Assembly: GCF_004210375.1 (NCBI RefSeq)
Contig: NC_134834.1
Coordinates: 143,253,009 to 143,317,008 of the forward strand
DNA length: 64,000 bases
Origin: Tachypleus tridentatus
Taxonomy: Eukaryota; Arthropoda; Merostomata; Xiphosura; Limulidae
Reading direction: 5' to 3'
Shown: piece by piece, positions 1 through 12,138 of the stretch
How positions within the stretch are numbered: the first letter of the stretch is position 1
How the letters are laid out: every line of letters begins with the position of its first letter
Program-made: the position numbers and the translations under genes
The notes under the pieces: generated by a model
What the model saw: the letters and a program-made list of their open reading frames with translations, nothing else
Told to the model about the DNA's origin: nothing
The model's database searches: none

Positions 1-729
1 TTTGTTATGCGGCTTTTTACTTGACAACAATTAAACAAAAAAAATGTTGTGGAGCTCTAACAGTACAGTGATGTTTAAACAGTGCAGGTGTTGAAAGATA
101 AACGTACTTAAAATTATTCACTAGCCCACAGATGATCAATTTGTTTACAACGTGTAGCTAAAATATTAAATGGTATTGAGTAGCTTTAAATTTCAAACTT
201 ACAGCTGTTATTGTAAATAGTTGATCCAAAAATCACTCATTACTTAAGTAAAACACAAAATTGCAATAATTAATTGGAATAATCACGATATTGCTGATAT
301 GTTTGTGGGCAGATTTGTTTATGTGACTTCTATTAAATACCCTGCATCCAACAGTGTCATGTACTCACAACTAATTCGCTGTATGAATAAGTTAGAAAAG
401 ATGTTTAAGAATCCGATATAACTTATCAACATTTGACATTAAGCTAACACAATAATTACAAACTAAAAGCAAGTTTGTTGTATAAAGAGACACAAAATCC
501 AGACCTGTCTAGCGTTAAACGTTTTTATCACCTCTTCTTTGTATGGTTAAGTAAGTATTAATAACTCACGGGTAAGAAACACCATCCGAGAAGCTGTTCC
601 CGTACGACCTACATTGTTACTTGCAGGTAGAAATCATGGTTTTAAAATCCACAATGATTATAATTCATATCATGATCTACCTACAATTGTATTTGTCTTC
701 ATTGCATTCTTAAACAACTCTTATTTCAG
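1..729. other. gene-free stretch, no recognised content
   Basis: AT-rich sequence with no long reading frame and no repeat I recognise. A polypyrimidine tract followed by AG at 728-729 could be a splice acceptor for the frame that begins next to it. Confidence 0.4.
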
Positions 730-1343
730 GTTTCCCCAGTTTGTTTCTGGTTCGTGTTTTCACCTTGACCCAACAAAGAATTAGCTTTGCCAGAGGATTA
801 CTTGAAACCAGAACACGAATAAGCGCTGCCCATAGAGCGAACGCACGTGCCCGCTAAATTCATCAGGCTATTCAACAGATTCAAACACAGTTCAGTCTGC
901 CACGCACAGCAGAAGAACTGGACAAAACTCGGTTCGGACAGGGGCGGACTTTTCATAAAGATATCCGACTACCAGGTAACAGTGTTGAAAGCGTCTCTAG
1001 CTGTACAGACCAGACACTGAAATGTAACAGTCTGTTGGTAGGTGAAGCTGTCTTTAAACCAGCTGGTGATCTGGAGCCAGTGGAAACTTCTGAAAGCACT
1101 TCATTCGACTACACATCGTCCATTGTTGTAGCAGCAATCAGTAGCTTTTGTCAGTCATCTCCAAAGTTCAATCAACACAACAGTAAATGTGCTCTAGAGA
1201 ACATTGGACCTCTTAGTTACACTTGCCACTTCCTCATTCTCGCTACAGAGGTCCTCTCCCTCACAACAAGTCTCAGTTCAGTATATCGGAGTAAGAAGGC
1301 CCCCCTTCACAACAAGTCTCAATTCAGTATACCGGAGTACTAA
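730..1343 (+). pseudogene. possible host exon or decayed coding remnant
   Basis: I do not recognise this protein. One frame stays open from 732 to 1343 except for a single TAA at 855-857. The base composition is richer in G+C than its surroundings, and the frame follows a plausible acceptor (pyrimidines, then AG at 728-729). The part before the stop reads like the end of a membrane segment followed by a basic stretch (ending RANARAR). The 162 codons after it are Ser/Thr-rich with scattered Cys and show no motif I can name. It could be a last exon ending at 857 with a fortuitously open 3' UTR, a pseudogene with one nonsense change, or chance. The tail holds a 46-bp imperfect tandem duplication (1261-1306 and 1307-1340), which argues against strong constraint there. 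Confidence 0.25.
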
Positions 1344-1537
1344 ATAAGCAAGGACCGATTTACGATCCATCTCAGCTTTTCTGATAGCCGGACAGAGCTT
1401 TACTCACTCTGACAGTGTTCATACTTCTAAGAATTACTCATTATTCAAGTGCTAATAACACTTTTCAGCAGCTTAAACCTATCTTAAAGATTAAAGAAAT
1501 TAACATTACTGGAAAGTTACTAACACTTCCACAAGTT

Positions 1538-1668
1538 TGTTTGTTTGGAATTAAGCACAAAGTTATACAATGGGCTATCTATGCTCTGCCCACTACTAGT
1601 ATCAAAACCCAGTTTCTAGCTGAGTGAGTCCGGAGACATTCCACTGTGCCACGGGGGAGGAGTGCAAC
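1538..1668 (-). repeat. short tRNA-derived SINE, subfamily 2
   Basis: Read on the minus strand it has a tRNA-like head (cagtgg-type A box region, B box near gggtttcgatacc) followed by a body ending in aagctttgtgcttaattc. The same ~125-bp unit recurs at 4.9 kb and, decayed, in the introns of cuticle genes B and C. Confidence 0.7.
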
Positions 1669-2059
1669 TTTTGTGAGAGGTAGTTCACGTTCAAGTAGTT
1701 TTGAATATCCAAAAAATTGTTATTAATTAATTAGTTGTTTTATGAAAAAAAAAATTAATGCAAGACTGATGATACATTCTGAAGGTCAGCTCCATTCTCA
1801 TTATCTTAACTCGCCATCCTTTTGACTCTACTTTTCAGAATAAAACACAAATATTTTATCACACACACAAAACATTGATAACAATGTAAATTTTAGCCAA
1901 TTCAATCTCAAGTGTTAATCAAGACTGTGGAATTCATGCGGAATAACGTTAATATACTGGATGGATTCGTTGTGCTTGATAGCTGGATAACCCTTAAATA
2001 AAACTATCTGGCTCGTCTCACGTCTCTTAAGCACATGTTAACATTCAGAGTTTTGGTTT

Positions 2060-2140
2060 GTTTATTGTTAAGCACAAAACCATGTGTTCTAAATCTACCG
2101 TGGGTTTCGAAACTTGGTTGTTAGCACTGTAAGCCTTCAA
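2060..2140 (-). repeat. fragment of short tRNA-derived SINE, subfamily 2
   Basis: Shares the gttaagcacaaa start and the ttcgaaacttgg / gttagcactgtaag segments with the copies at 1.54 and 4.9 kb, but is shortened and diverged. Confidence 0.45.
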
Positions 2141-2639
2141 GTTTATTGCTAAACTACTGCGAGTGGCCGAAGTTTTTATCTAAGGATAAGAAATTTGAGC
2201 AAGCATTTTGTGATTTCAAAAAAATATTTCAGATGTAGGTAAAAACCTGATAAAATTCAGGTTCAGGCACTAACTGAATCTCGTGTCCGTAAAACTAGAT
2301 GTGATTAAAAGAAACAAATATTTTTTTATTTATTTCTTTTGGAATTCATATATCGTGCTATGTTGTAAATGGCAGAGCGCATAATTTGTCAAGTAATTCA
2401 TTGAATGCGCACGTTTTACTGTGAAAATTGCAACGTTACGCATCAATGTAGTGTCTAATGGCTAACTGACAGAAACACACTATTGTGAGTGGCTAAAACA
2501 GGTCATCCATCCAGACGGACGTCAGCCGTCTATTGGGGAAATTATCCTTATTGGAGATCACCCAGCAAGCCTGTGTTAGATGTTAATGGGTTTATCAACA
2601 GCCATGGAATATTTATACAAGAAATTTGCACCTTCGAAT

Positions 2640-2850
2640 TAAGAGTCGCGGGTTCAAATCCTCGTCACACCAGTTATGCTTGCTCTTTCAGATGTAGGGG
2701 CGTTATTATGTGACAGTCAATCCCACTGTTCGTTGGTAAAAGAGTAGCCCAAGAGTTGGCGATGGATGGTGATGACTGCTAAATTAGGGACGGCTAGCGC
2801 AGATAGCCCTCGTATAGCTTAGCGCGAAATTCAAATCAAACTAAACCAAA
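2640..2850 (+). repeat. tRNA-Thr-like SINE, subfamily 1, head damaged
   Basis: From the B box (gcgggttcaaatcc) onward this matches the long SINE family of this window: ttcgttggtaaaagagtagc, the gtggtgatgact segment, ctaaattagggacggctagc and a gcgaaattcaaatc end. The tRNA half upstream of the B box is not recognisable. Confidence 0.75.
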
Positions 2851-3698
2851 TCGAATTGAGAACATTCGTGCTTTTAGTACTTTGCTTCACATTTATTACA
2901 TTTCACGTTACTTTTGGATCATGTCAAGAAAAAAACTAACAATTAAACAGGCAAAAAATGTTCAACCAATGCTCCCAGAAAAATACTATTAACAAAAGAG
3001 TTAATCTCATAAAACCATAAAGCTGTCAATTTCTGGTTCAAGTCTGTACACTATACAATAGTCTCTGAAGTTTTTTTTTAGTTAGGTAACTCGGTAATTA
3101 TTTATCTCTGAGCCTTCCTTTAAATTACCTAGCTTTGTAATATTATTATTTGTCGGTTTTCCTTTCAGTAACATATATTTTTAATACTAATTATCTCTGG
3201 AATATTCTTTTAATTAAAAAACTCGACAATTTTGTCTTCGGAATTTCGCATTCATTAACTAACCTTACAGACGAATTTCCTATAAACATTAATAACTTAG
3301 TAATAATAGTTGTTTATTGAGTAAATTTATGCAAATACCAAAGGTTTATATAGCAAGAAGAATCTTTATTATTGGTAACTAATAACAACTATAATAAGGT
3401 ATTAGTTCAAAAGAAAGATTATTTCTGTATTATTTATTGTTAATAAAATCTTAAATATTGCATTTATGGGCAGATTGAAGAACCTAATCAAATTACACAA
3501 GCTGTAATAAAACACGTTTTAACGATGATAACAACTTTGATATATTCATATAAACGTATAAATAATTTCAATATACTTTATGTAATGAATAATAACGTAA
3601 ACTGCGTCCGTAACAAAACCGAAGTTTCGTTTGTCCTTGAGACTAAAGACGACAGATGATAATAAGCTTTAACGAGAGCACCCCTAGCGGAAAGTAAA

Positions 3699-3816
3699 TG
3701 TGTTTTTCTCATAGCAAAGCTACATTGGGCGACCTGCTGAGCCCACCGAGGGGAATCGAACCGCTAACTATAGCGGTATAAATACGGAGACATACCGCTG
3801 AGACTACCGGGGGCAG
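3699..3816 (-). repeat. short tRNA-derived SINE, subfamily 3
   Basis: On the minus strand: tRNA-like head (ccggtagtctcagcggtatg), B-box-like ggttcgattcccc, then ggtgggctcagcaggtcg and an end in ctttgctatgagaaaa. Five more copies lie at 9.96, 10.7, 30.3, 31.3 and 53.8 kb. Confidence 0.75.
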
Positions 3817-4350
3817 AAAGTAAGTACAATCGTTAATTTTCCAGGTAAAATGCTTTGTAAAAACAACAACAGATTAATCAGATGCTTAGTGTGTCGTTGT
3901 TTTCTTTAAATTATGTAATGAATAAAAAGCAACCACCTTGGACTGGCAAATACACTTCTTTGCTGTAATTTCCAACTTATAAAGGCTTCAACATTTAGCC
4001 TATTACTTGCACTTATCTGTCCAACATGGCACAGTTTTAATATAACGTTAACACAAAAAATAAACCCCTAATACTTCTTTTAACTGCGTATAAGAGACAT
4101 CTTTTGCAGCATTGAATATTTTATTCTACAACATCTAATGCTCTAACGTACATATTTAAGTACAATAGTACTAAAAATTAAGGATCGAAATAAAACAAAA
4201 TGGCGACCATAAAAATCGCGTGTTTTAAACCATCTTTAACATGTCTGAATTTTAACAATGACTATTTTACAGTATTGGCTCAGTAAAATTGAAGCTTATC
4301 GTAGTTACAGAACCGCCCAAATATCTATATATGTGTTTACAGAGTGCTTG

Positions 4351-4612
4351 TTTCGAATTTTGCGCAAAGCTACACGAGGGCTATCTGCGCTAGCCATCCC
4401 TAATTTAACAGTGTAAGTCTAGAGAGAAGTCAGCTAGTCATCACTCCCACTGCCAACTTCTGGGCTACTCTTTTACCCACGAGTAATGGTATTAACCGTC
4501 ACATTATAACGTCCCCACGGATGAAAGGGCAAACATGTTTGGTGGGACGGAGATTCGAATCCTCGAAATTCAGATTACGAATCGAGTGCCTTAACCACCT
4601 AGCCATGCCGGA
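4351..4612 (-). repeat. tRNA-Thr-like SINE, subfamily 1
   Basis: Near full-length. The 3' end of the element lies at 4351 (gaattttgcgcaaagctaca) and the tRNA-like head at 4612 (ccatgccggaacc on the plus strand). The anticodon-loop region matches the other copies. Confidence 0.8.
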
Positions 4613-4900
4613 ACCACCCTAAGTGAATAACTAGTAACGTATTTAATTATAAATCACTTTTCAGAGACATGCAGGAAATGGGTTCTATATATATGAATAC
4701 AATGTAATTAAATGTTTCATCTTTGAAATTAATAACTAATTAAATAAAAAAGTTGAACAATCTGTTACATATATAAATATGAGTAGCGAACAATCTAAAC
4801 ACTATCTTCAGATTTCTTCTTTTTTACTGAATGATTTATTTGCTATTTTTACAGTTTTTCGTTGCTTCTTAGTTCTTCGTGGTTGAAAACAAGATAGCGT

Positions 4901-5012
4901 TGTTGTTGCTGTTGTTTTGAATTAAGCACAAAGCTACACAATAAGCTATCTGTGCTCTGCCCACCACGGGTATCGAAACCCGGTTTTTAGTGTTGTAAGT
5001 CCGCAGACATAC
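4901..5012 (-). repeat. short tRNA-derived SINE, subfamily 2
   Basis: Plus strand reads gaattaagcacaaagctaca, then gggtatcgaaacccgg, then gttgtaagtccgcagacata. It is the cleanest copy of this subfamily in the window. Confidence 0.7.
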
Positions 5013-5015
5013 AAG

Positions 5016-7560
5016 ATAGCAAATAGAACTTTCCAAATAGCCTTTGTTCATTTGCCTCTTTAATTCAGAATTTCGCGCCGTTTTACTTTTGAACCAACAG
5101 CCTGGAGCAGTGGTTAGTAAAACGCGGTCGTGGAATCACTGGTAGTCCACACATTCCCTTCAAGTAGTCCGCTAAAGAGTTTCTTAGTTAGAGAAAAGAC
5201 GAGTTTCTACAACCCGCCATCTGTGACCTTAACAACTCTTAAGAGGAACGTGTTAGCATCTGCCATTATAAGTTACATGACGTTTCAATTTCAATTAAAG
5301 TGAGAAAATGTACTCACTACTTGGAAGTTTTCGCGCCTGTTAATTTTTCTTCTGAAGGAAAGAGCCCTTTATTGAGCTTTTTTGCGACGAAACGTTAAGG
5401 TCAGAGGTTAAAAGAAATTCACTCAGAGTTTTCGATTCGGAGAACTAGAGAGTTCTCAGAACTTGCAAATAAAGCAGTTCGTTTATCAATACCATTGGCT
5501 ACTATATATTTATCTGTTGGAAACACGTGTTTCATTTCTCGTAACCCTAAGGTTCAAATAGCAGAAAATGAATACTGAACCTGACCTGAGGCTAGATCTG
5601 AAGAACATCAGAGAACATTACTAAGAACCAGGGGTACCCATTGCACTAAGATATAGAAAGGTATGTTTGTGGTTAATTTTAATATTATAGTCATTTTTAT
5701 GGTTTTTTTGTGTAGATGGTTCGTAAACAAGAGATTGGGGAACTATTGGACAAAACCCATTGGCAACTCTCGGTTTACTTTTATCTGAAAAAAATACTAG
5801 GATTTGTCTGTACTCTTTTTGTTTACAGATAACCCCAAAGTACTAAGCACATTTTGTGGGCAATGAGTTACGAACCTGGAATCCTCCATGAAAATAGTAT
5901 ATCAGTATCTGCAAGTGTAATGATGATGATGTATTTGATAACTTGAAGGTAAATTTCAAGTGAATCAACCATCAAATTACATGTAATTGTCACTGGACGT
6001 CAGTAAATTATTCTTAAATTACTTTGACAATAATAACATAATAATCACTATTTAACAAAAACACGTTTTAGAAATACGTTGAACAAGATGAGATGTTTTA
6101 GATTAATGTTTCCATTACAAAAAAATTGACGTTTCGTGACACTATCAGATTTTACTGACTTCTTTGATTGGTATGTTTATCAAAGCGCAACACCTCGTTT
6201 GTTATGAGGAAAGGAATCCAACTGCATTTCTTCGTTACACAGTACGTTCTAGTACGAAATGTCCCACAAATTCAAGGACAAAACGATGCAGAATTTTAAG
6301 ACACTGCTGTGCACTTTCTAAGATGTCTACGTGTATACCTTGGATATTTTAAAACTTTAACGATTATTATGGTTATGAGATGAAACTATTAATTAACTGT
6401 GAGCTTACTAAAATATACCGTTGGATAAATTGAAAGGTTTAAGGTTTCAGTGGCGATCCTGATTGGAAAATAAAAAGAATAATCTGGATTTATGTTTCAC
6501 TTGTTGTACGGCACTTGCTGGATTACAACACAAAACGCTCTGAATTGAAATACTAATATCGTGTTAAAATGAAGTTTACACTCAGGGTCCAGCAAGAAAT
6601 TATGCTAAAACAAGTTTACACTTAGTACACTGTAAAGAATCATGTTTTACTCGTGAAATGTCCCACATGAATGCCATTTAAAATAATTATATTTCAACTT
6701 CTAAATCTTGTCATTTATTTCTGTGACTTTTCTACGAATAAGAAACTTATGTTAAAGAAACATTCATATTAAACAACGGTTAATTATTTCAGTCTCAATC
6801 TCTCAACTGAGGATATTTAATTGGATCAATAACTCTTATCATTTAGAAATAAAATCTTTTCATTTGAAAATAGACAGACCTAGCATGACAAAAATATTTA
6901 CTTTTAAAAGCTAGTAAAGTTTTGAGCAAATGTAAAACATATTTGTAAATATCATGCACTGTAGTATCAGTTATACTCTTAACGATTTAAGAGTTTGTAG
7001 AAGTCCCAAATATATTGCAAACCATATATGAGTGACCATGGTCATTACAAATATACTTAAACATATATATCTGTTTTCAGTCACACATACATCTGAGCAA
7101 ATTCATTAGGAGTTCTAAGCCTAATCTTAGACATGCTAGGATTGATGCGATTTTGGAAAGATGTTTTACCATATCGTTTTTCTTCAAAAGCTCCATCTTG
7201 CGTTGAGTCATTTGTAAACGGATTAATAATTCTGCATTTGCAGATAATCTTTTATCATCCATTAAGATAAATTACTTTTAAGATGTTTAATATTTGTCCA
7301 GCTCAGGAGTTTAACTCCATCTTGAATTAAGATTGATTATTTCTTAGGAAAGTTAATATTCATCCAGCACCAGATTTTTTCTTCATCTTGAAATAAGTTA
7401 TGACCCTATTTTCATTGAGCTCAACTACTTCTAGCCTGAAAGTAGACCCTTCACAAGTTGTTCGTGTCAAAACAAACAAAAAAAAACGCTAGAAGGTGTT
7501 ATATTTCTAACACATTTCTGTCCGTAGAGCTTCCTCTGTCCATGAACTTCTGAGAAAGTA
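5016..7560. other. gene-free stretch
   Basis: No convincing gene. A 61-codon minus-strand frame at 7077-7262 looks faintly protein-like (Leu/Lys-rich) but has no supporting exon, splice site or recognisable family. Otherwise AT-rich sequence without clear repeats. Confidence 0.4.
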
Positions 7561-7570
7561 AATCAAAATC

Positions 7571-7590
7571 AGAGTATAAGTAGAGGAAGT
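7571..7590 (+). promoter_or_regulatory. second TATA-like block, possible relic promoter
   Basis: A gtataagta followed by gaggaagt resembles the promoter block about 190 bases downstream (gtatataagtaac, then gaggaagtcac). It may be an alternative promoter or the remnant of a duplicated one. It is not supported by anything else. Confidence 0.25.
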
Positions 7591-7763
7591 TGTCTTTAAT
7601 AATACAGGTTTCAGATCATATATCAAGGTAGCATATTGTTGACTGTACTGGCTTTAGAATCTGGGTTAATGACGTGTTCGCTAGCAGGATGAGCATCATC
7701 GGATATACTGAATCTCTTCCTCCAAATGTCAGAGAGCACGTGGTCTGCACTTCCAAGATGTTC

Positions 7764-7795
7764 GTATATAAGTAACAGAAAGAGGAAGTCACTCA
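7764..7795 (+). promoter_or_regulatory. core promoter of the RR cuticle gene
   Basis: TATA box tatataa at 7765-7771, with an initiator-like tcactc at 7789-7794 about 26 bases downstream. The first ATG follows at 7846, leaving a 5' UTR of roughly 55 bases, a layout typical of arthropod cuticle genes. Confidence 0.65.
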
Positions 7796-7845
7796 TATTT
7801 TCTGCTTCTTCTAGACTGTGTTTAGAGTGCCTAAGGGGTATAAAG

Positions 7846-8797
7846 ATGCTTCAAGTGGTAAGTTAGCTTAGTTTATTGGACCTGTGGTATAACCCTTACA
7901 TGTAGCATTTAACTGCTCAACTGGTTGTAATATTCAGTGCGATCTAATATGTTTCATGTGATGTCTCTAAAAGGCGTTTGTAATTTCATGTTTAGAGCCA
8001 AAGCTTTCACAGTATTTATTTAACGTTAAGCAAATAAGATACGAAAGAGTTGAATATTGAGGTTTGTTTAAATGGTATTAGAGTACAATGGGTTTTATTA
8101 ACGTTATTTTCTTTTCCAGTTGATCCTCACGTGTGTGATAGGATCTTCCTGGCAGCAGGAGATTTATCCATACAAGCGTAACGTTCCTGCTAAACCAGAA
8201 GTTTCGTATTATCGTCAGCCAGCGATAGTTCACAAAGTACAAATCGGTTCCGAACTACAAGGTGATTATAAGTTTACCTATGACACTGGAGAAAGTCCTC
8301 TAGGTCAAAGTTACCGCACCGAGACGCGGCTCCCTGACGGGTCAGTAAAGGGATCATATGGTTATCTGGACCAGAACAACAAGCTGAGAATAATAAGGTA
8401 TTTTGCTGGCAAGGAGGGTTTTGTAGCCGAAGGAGACGTGAGCCCTATAAACTCACCACCCCCTGCTCCTCAACCCATTCTACAACATTTGGTTGCCAAT
8501 AAGTCTCCTCAGTATCTTCCACAGCAGCATGTCACCCGTCAACTACCTGATGACGTCTCTCAATACCAGCGTACCTCCAGTCAGCCACCTCGTTCCAATC
8601 TTCAACACCCAATTTATCGTCAACCACCAGATAATACCCCTCAACGTGATTTCGTTCCGGAACCTCAGCTTCATCTGTCTCCACTAAAGACGTTCAAGCC
8701 ACCTCCTCAAAGTTCATACACTGAAGATGATTTTGGCCCACCTTTCATTGACACATCACTTCTCTCGTACAACATTGGTGCCAAACAAAGGGCATAG
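7846..8797 (+). CDS. RR-type cuticle protein (chitin_bind_4)
   Basis: Secreted structural protein expected to bind chitin in the exoskeleton. Two exons: 7846-7857 (ATG CTT CAA GTG, then a GTAAGT donor) and 8120-8797 (after TTTTCCAG), phase 0, 229 aa in all. Residues 1-16 form a signal peptide split by the intron (MLQV/LILTCVIGSSWQ). Residues 52-108 match the extended Rebers-Riddiford consensus: GDYKFTYDTG, then GQSYRTETRLPDGSVKGSYG, YLD, and RIIRYFAGKEGF. The aromatic positions that face chitin in this family (Tyr54, Phe56, Tyr58, Tyr84, Tyr86, Tyr98) are present. Residues 110-229 are a low-complexity tail rich in Pro, Gln, His and Ser with short FKPPPQ/QPP motifs, probably for cross-linking (inference). 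It lies alone on the plus strand beside the minus-strand His/Tyr cuticle cluster. The short first exon inside the signal peptide is the usual cuticle-gene design and is shared with that cluster. Confidence 0.9.
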
Positions 8798-8931
8798 GAG
8801 ACCAAAACAGAATTATATGTTTAGCCATCGCTTAATATTGATGTACGCAAGTTGATTAAAAAATGAGTACGTATTTAATTTTACTAAACTGTTTGATGTT
8901 ATTAAAACAATAACAAGGTACAGCATAAGGG

Positions 8932-9104
8932 GATAATAGCACCATAATTGGATATACGAAAAACCAAAGAGCTCAACCATCGTCACATGATGATCGCACC
9001 ATAATGGAATATATGGTATATTAAAATAGAGCCAGCATCGTCACGTGATAATAGCACCAAAATGGGATATACAGCATATTGCAGTAGACCCACCATCGTC
9101 ACCA
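8932..9104. repeat. 58-bp minisatellite, three units
   Basis: Three adjacent units of 57-58 bases, each beginning gataatagcacca (or gatgatcgcacca) and ending ccatcgtcac. It lies about 135 bases past the stop codon of the RR cuticle gene, so it may be in or just beyond its 3' UTR. Confidence 0.75.
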
Positions 9105-9954
9105 CCTAACACATTTTTAAAACTCCACAGGTTTACGAACAAAAATCCAACCGTGTTTGAAGTAACCCGTCTAGTCTTCTTGAAAATTATAGCTTACCCC
9201 CTCTGTGGACCAATGATACAAATGAGAACTTACAACATTACAAATCGAGTTTCGATATTTCGGCGGACAGAGCATAGATAGTCGATTATATACACTATAT
9301 AATGTGCTCCACAATAAACAAGCTATAGTCACCTTGGTTCTGGAGATTTGCTGTACAAACACGTCTACATATACATTAGAAAGTGGTAAGTTAACCTATA
9401 TCTGTAAAACGTAACTCATTATTTCACTATTAAAGTTTCTTCAGGACCTATTAGTTTTCTTCCAATTCACTGATCCACTTAAATATAAACTGGAACACCG
9501 TCATCGGTAAATCAAACATTGATACACGTGTTTAGAAAGTTTAGATCATATTAAAATAATATCAAACATTCTTGAATTCACATTTTTAAAACAAACCAAA
9601 CCAGCAATGGTAAATAAATAACATTCGTTGAAGAGTAGGTAAACTGTTAAAACCACCTGATTGTTGATAGGATATGTTTACTTATAAAACATATCTTTTC
9701 ATGCTTGTATTTACAACTATTATTTCATCTTATTGTATCAATATACACACCAAACAATATCTGAAAATTTATATTTCAAGCATTATAATTGTGTACAGAG
9801 ACTACGTCAAAGTTCAACATATTAAAATCTTCAAAATGCCATTAATGTCTTTTGATTAAAATTGACATATGAGAACATGTTATCCGTTTGTAGTATCCCA
9901 TGTACTTTTACGTTACTTTCTGCAACAGCATTGTTAATACTGAGGTTTCGTTCC
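9105..9954. other. gene-free stretch
   Basis: Short overlapping frames on both strands only. I see no gene, RNA or clear repeat. Confidence 0.4.
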
Positions 9955-10045
9955 CTGCTGGTGCAGCGGTAAGTTTATGGATTTACAACTCTAAAATCAG
10001 TGGGTTACATATGGCTTTGCTATAAGAAAAAGACACACACACATA
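9955..10045 (+). repeat. short tRNA-derived SINE, subfamily 3, internally deleted
   Basis: Head ggtgcagcggtaagtttatg, then ggatttacaactctaaaatc, then a jump to atggctttgctataagaaaa and an acacac tail. The B-box part is shortened compared with other copies. Confidence 0.65.
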
Positions 10046-10693
10046 CTGCAGTTTTAAATGTCACGCACATGTTCAGATATTCTATCATGTACGGGTCGGC
10101 AAGTTTCTTCTAAATATGTACTACAGCAGCTGCCACTACATAAACTGTGTTCTTACCATGACATTGCTCATGTAGTATATATTTAGTAGCTTTACAGTTA
10201 TTTTCCATATATCGTGTTTCTTTCTTGTGTGTTGAACTTGTTATTAATGATTTAACCATTGATATCATAAATATATATATAAATATATATAGGTGTGACA
10301 GGACTCGTTGGGATAGCTGAACTATTTCATTCTCGTTCATTCATTTATAGTTCCAGCTTCCTCTACACTTGGTGCACTTAAACTAGTTTATCGATATGTG
10401 GTTTAACAAACGTCTTACGGTTTTTAGCAGCTTTAAAAAAAACATTAACTTTAAACGCAGTTTTTCAAAATATGTTTCACTTACGTTCTATAATTTTATA
10501 TTCGATCTAGTTGTGTTTGTAAACACGTAATTAAAAACTATAAAGTCTGAGTGCACAGTTCTTGATTTTCCTATTATTATCAGTCTTACAACGAAATAAA
10601 GGAAATGAAATAAGTATTAGTAAGACACGAGCGTGAGCTTTGATTTTCGAGGTACACATAATAATGTTTTTAATAATTTGAAAATTGTGATTT

Positions 10694-10803
10694 TCTTGTA
10701 GCAAAGCCACATGGGGATATCTACTCAGCCCACCGAGGGGAATCGAACCGCTGATTTTAGCGTTGTAAATCCGGAGACATACCGCTGTACTAGCGGGGGG
10801 CGA
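10694..10803 (-). repeat. short tRNA-derived SINE, subfamily 3
   Basis: Plus strand reads cttgtagcaaagccacatgg, then gcccaccgaggggaatcgaa, then gcgttgtaaatccggagaca and ctagcggggggc. Near full-length, 5' end at 10803. Confidence 0.75.
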
Positions 10804-11845
10804 CTTGAAAAAGTCACAGAAAAATATTTCCACAAATTTCGTGTCTCTTGTAATAAGAACAACGAGTTGGTATAATAATTGATACGAATTATTTATATAC
10901 AACTGTTTGTGCTGTGTTCCAGCACGCCACAATAGACCTAGAAAAAAAAAAACACAGCAAAATATAACTCCTTTAAGATGTATTAAAATACATAATGATC
11001 AACTCTATATAATATAGAATTAAAATCTCATTTTGATCGGTTTTTAAATAGAATTTAAATTATATATTGTTAATTACTGAGTATTTTAATACAATTTAAA
11101 TATTTATACAAGTTTCATTGAATTTCATTTATTAACTACAGTTTATTTGTTCTTAAACAAAAAGTTAAGCATTGGGCTAACAATCTAACTATGTGGTGTC
11201 TAATGGTTGACGAAAAACAGTTTTGAGTGTTTAGGTCTTCAATGGGGGGATACTAAACTGTAACAATGAGCTATATCATACTTGGGATAATTCGAATGGT
11301 TGTTTAATAAGCTAGTGTAGATAATGCTGTGAAACCTACCGTTTATTTCAATATGTAGAGTAACTTACATAATTTATCCAGTGAATGTGTGAAAATAGGA
11401 ACTCTGACCTCTAACAGGTATCTAAGTGAAATAGGTTCTTATTCTGAACACAGACATTAAAGAAAAACAAGTCACACAAATAAACAAATAAAATGTAATC
11501 TTTATTATGTCTATATTTGACTGACCGCATTTTGGTTTGTTTGTGAGTCGAAATCTCTGCTTGAAGGTCATGGAGAAACACGTTCAAACTTTGTTTCTGT
11601 TCTTACTTTGAATGAACCAGAATTATGATTACGCTTGAAAAGACTGAAATCACATAACCTAAAGATATCACAGATCCTGTAGCAGTTTGATATCAGACTG
11701 TTTATGATATTTACTTACATTAAGACAGAACATTACGTAGCTGACTTTCAATAGAGTATAGGCTAATCATTGTGGTATTACCACACGTACTAAATCGTAA
11801 TATTCTAAAAAGAGTGCTAAAAACCGAATTTTGATACAAGAATTA
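10804..11845. other. gene-free stretch
   Basis: AT-rich, no sustained reading frame, no recognised repeat. Confidence 0.4.
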
Positions 11846-12138
11846 GGTTTGGTTTGTTTGTTTTGAATTTCGCGCAAAGCTACACCAGGGCTATCTGCGC
11901 GCTAGCCATTTTTAATTTTGCAGTTTAAGACTAGACGGAAGGCAGTTAGTCATCACCACCCACCGCCAACTCTTGGGGTACTCTTTTTTTTTCCAACATA
12001 TAGTGGGATTGATCGTACCATTATAACGCCCCCACGGTTGAAAAGGGAACATGTTTGGTGAGACAGGGATTCGAATTCGCGACCCTCAGATTACGAGGCG
12101 AGTGTCTTAACCACCTTACATGGCCATGCCGAGTCCAC
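11846..12138 (-). repeat. tRNA-Thr-like SINE, subfamily 1
   Basis: Full-length copy with a (ggttt)n-like 3' tail at 11846. The tRNA head ends near 12138. It carries short internal insertions (a poly-T and a duplicated catggccatg at the head). Confidence 0.8.

Noticed and set aside
7077-7262. Minus-strand 61-codon frame with Leu/Lys-rich helix-like sequence
   Set aside because: No recognisable family, no splice sites or neighbours in frame; could be a scrap of a retrocopy but cannot be supported.
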